The notes under the pieces are model-generated. The model searched no databases, was not told where the DNA came from, and worked only from the letters and a program-made list of their open reading frames with translations. From Nitrososphaerota archaeon (lineage in GTDB: Archaea; Thermoproteota; Nitrososphaeria; Nitrososphaerales; JACQRY01), in contig JACQRY010000007.1 in the NCBI GenBank assembly GCA_016206275.1, positions 1 to 6,560 of the forward strand: DNA of 6,560 nucleotides. The letters run 5' to 3'. The position numbers and the translations under genes were made by a program. This document shows, piece after piece, positions 5,228 to 6,560 of this stretch (position 1 is the first letter of the stretch; each line of letters opens with the position of its first letter).

Positions 5228-6560
5228 TCATTGATGGCTCTTAGATCTAATGATTTCAGCAAGCTTTGCTTTCAACAAGCTGCTCACCTTCTGTCCATCC
5301 GCCTTACCTCTTACTGAGGCCATGACCCTGCCCATCAAGATGCTGAAAGCAGCTTCGCCTCTTGAGTCAATTACTGCTCTGTTTTCTTCGATCACCCTGG
5401 CTATTACCTTAACGAGATTCTCATCAGAAATAGCTACCAGACCTAGCTTATCCATCGCCTCCTGCAAGTCACGAGCGTCTCCTTTAAGCACCAGTTCCAG
5501 TATCTGAGGCACAGCTTCTTTTGAAATTACTCCGCCATCTACTCGCTTGAACAGATCTGTCAAAACATCATCGGGCAGAGCTGAGGCGTCTAATCCTTGC
5601 CTCTCCAGATTAACTAGGGTTTCAGTCAAAGTGGCCGCGATGAAACTTGGCTGCACTCTCGTTGAAGATGCTAACGCTTCGAAAAGCTCCATGTATCCAG
5701 AATCGTAGATTTGGAGGGCCATCGTGCTGTTCAACCGATGTTTCGTCATCAATTTCTGTAATTGTTCTTCCCATGGTACGGGGATCTGTTTAGAAAGCTC
5801 CTCAAGTAGTTTTCTGGAGACGGGGTAAGGTGAGATATCTGTCTCAGGATACATTCTTGCCGCACCGGGTCTAGGCCTTGCAAACTTTGTTTTCCCATCA
5901 ACGGTAGGGCCTCTAGTCTCACTCGGAACACCGTTAAACGCCTCCTTCAAACGGGCTATTAATGCCCTCGCGGCATACTCTAAGTTCGCTTCGGGGCCGG
6001 CTATGATAATGAAACCATCCTTCTCTTGAGCTCCCAAACTTTCTCTCACTCTAACAAGATCAACGTCAACAATACCGTATGCCGGAAGCTCATCGGAGTG
6101 AAATATGCCTCCTATCCCATAAAATCTAACCATATCACCCAACTCGCGTCCAAGCCTTATACCGGGGCTAGGCTCAAAGCCAAGCATTCCTTTGAAGCCT
6201 TTCAAAAGAAGAGCCATAATCCTACCGCCTTCAGTGAACGTCTTCTGAAGGAGATTGCTACTTGACCCACGAAGGCTCTCAGTGATATCTGCAGGACTAT
6301 CTGATATACCGGAAGGGCTAAGGCCCTTCGACAAGAGTTCTTCTCTGATTCTGAGTAACCCTGTCTGCCTAATAGCTTCATATTCAATGATCTTGGAAAT
6401 GAGATCAAGCTTTTGTACACCTTTGACTTCAACCACTCCGCCTCCGCCTGCAACAGACACATTGACGTCCTGCCTGATAGTGCCCAGACCTCTGGCTACC
6501 CTTCCAGTTGTCCTCATCAATCTACCTAGTGCTAAGGCAATTTCCTTGACATCTTCAGGT
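5228..6560 (-). CDS. gatE: Glu-tRNA(Gln) amidotransferase subunit E, C-terminal two thirds, 5' end outside window
   Basis: GatE with GatD converts Glu-tRNA(Gln) to Gln-tRNA(Gln) in the archaeal cytoplasm; GatE phosphorylates and amidates the tRNA-bound Glu using ammonia from GatD. The frame stays open to the right edge (PEDVKEIALALGRLMRTTG), so the TTG at 6520 and the ATG at 6517 are internal. About 443 codons are present of a usual 620-640. Visible parts in order: the end of the GatB/E core with RVARGLGTIRQDVNVSV and the glycine-rich GGGGVVEVKGVQKLD; the AspRS-like insertion with GFEPSPGIRLGRELGDMVRF and YGIGGIFHSDELPAYGI; the helical domain with PWEEQLQKLMTKHRLN; and the YqeY-like tail with SILMGRVMASVRGKADGQKV, used to bind tRNA. 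The AspRS-like insertion separates GatE from GatB. gatD is not in view and could lie upstream outside the window. No defect is seen. Confidence 0.96.
   Translation of the reverse strand, partial: PEDVKEIALALGRLMRTTGRVARGLGTIRQDVNVSVAGGGGVVEVKGVQKLDLISKIIEYEAIRQTGLLRIREELLSKGLSPSGISDSPADITESLRGSSSNLLQKTFTEGGRIMALLLKGFKGMLGFEPSPGIRLGRELGDMVRFYGIGGIFHSDELPAYGIVDVDLVRVRESLGAQEKDGFIIIAGPEANLEYAARALIARLKEAFNGVPSETRGPTVDGKTKFARPRPGAARMYPETDISPYPVSRKLLEELSKQIPVPWEEQLQKLMTKHRLNSTMALQIYDSGYMELFEALASSTRVQPSFIAATLTETLVNLERQGLDASALPDDVLTDLFKRVDGGVISKEAVPQILELVLKGDARDLQEAMDKLGLVAISDENLVKVIARVIEENRAVIDSRGEAAFSILMGRVMASVRGKADGQKVSSLLKAKLAEIIRSKSHQ

Noticed and set aside
6515..6520. TTG/ATG as the start of GatE
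   Set aside because: The same frame continues upstream to the window edge with residues typical of the family, so these codons are internal.

Overview
The window looks archaeal. It carries the archaea-specific GatE amidotransferase subunit, a NurA-HerA DNA-end-processing pair, an archaeal-type XRE regulator and several small winged-helix proteins. Promoters look like TATA boxes rather than -10/-35 elements, with a mix of leaderless and Shine-Dalgarno starts. Gene content and a base composition close to balanced would fit a TACK-type lineage (Thaumarchaeota, Bathyarchaeota or relatives), but I cannot fix the lineage from sequence reading alone.

Layout, left to right: (1) 1-646, minus strand, an XRE-type regulator whose 3' end is cut by the window edge. 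(2) 709-2193, minus, herA. (3) 2195-3265, minus, nurA, one base upstream of herA and clearly in the same operon. (4) 3266-3333, a divergent promoter region holding a perfect 11+3+11 inverted repeat that extends into a ladder of alternating half-sites. (5) 3334-3765, plus, a small winged-helix protein (called B here), the only plus-strand gene. (6) 3734-4291, minus, a second winged-helix protein (C), overlapping B tail to tail by 32 bases. (7) 4343-4553, minus, a small zinc-ribbon coding region whose frame has no usable start unless one base is removed. (8) 4560-5132, minus, a third winged-helix protein (A) with a GTG start and a well-placed TATA box. (9) 5228-6560, minus, the C-terminal two thirds of gatE, running off the right edge. 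No gene-free stretch exceeds 300 bases. I see no rRNA, tRNA, CRISPR array or mobile element.

The theme is DNA-end processing (NurA nuclease plus HerA translocase) beside a group of three DNA-binding proteins that share one plan: a short N-terminal strand-rich module followed by a winged helix. The working hypothesis is that B, divergent from nurA-herA, binds the palindromic ladder between them and controls both itself and nurA-herA. Mre11 and Rad50, usual operon partners in many archaea, are not in this window. GatE at one edge argues for an ordinary chromosomal setting rather than a defence island or a virus.
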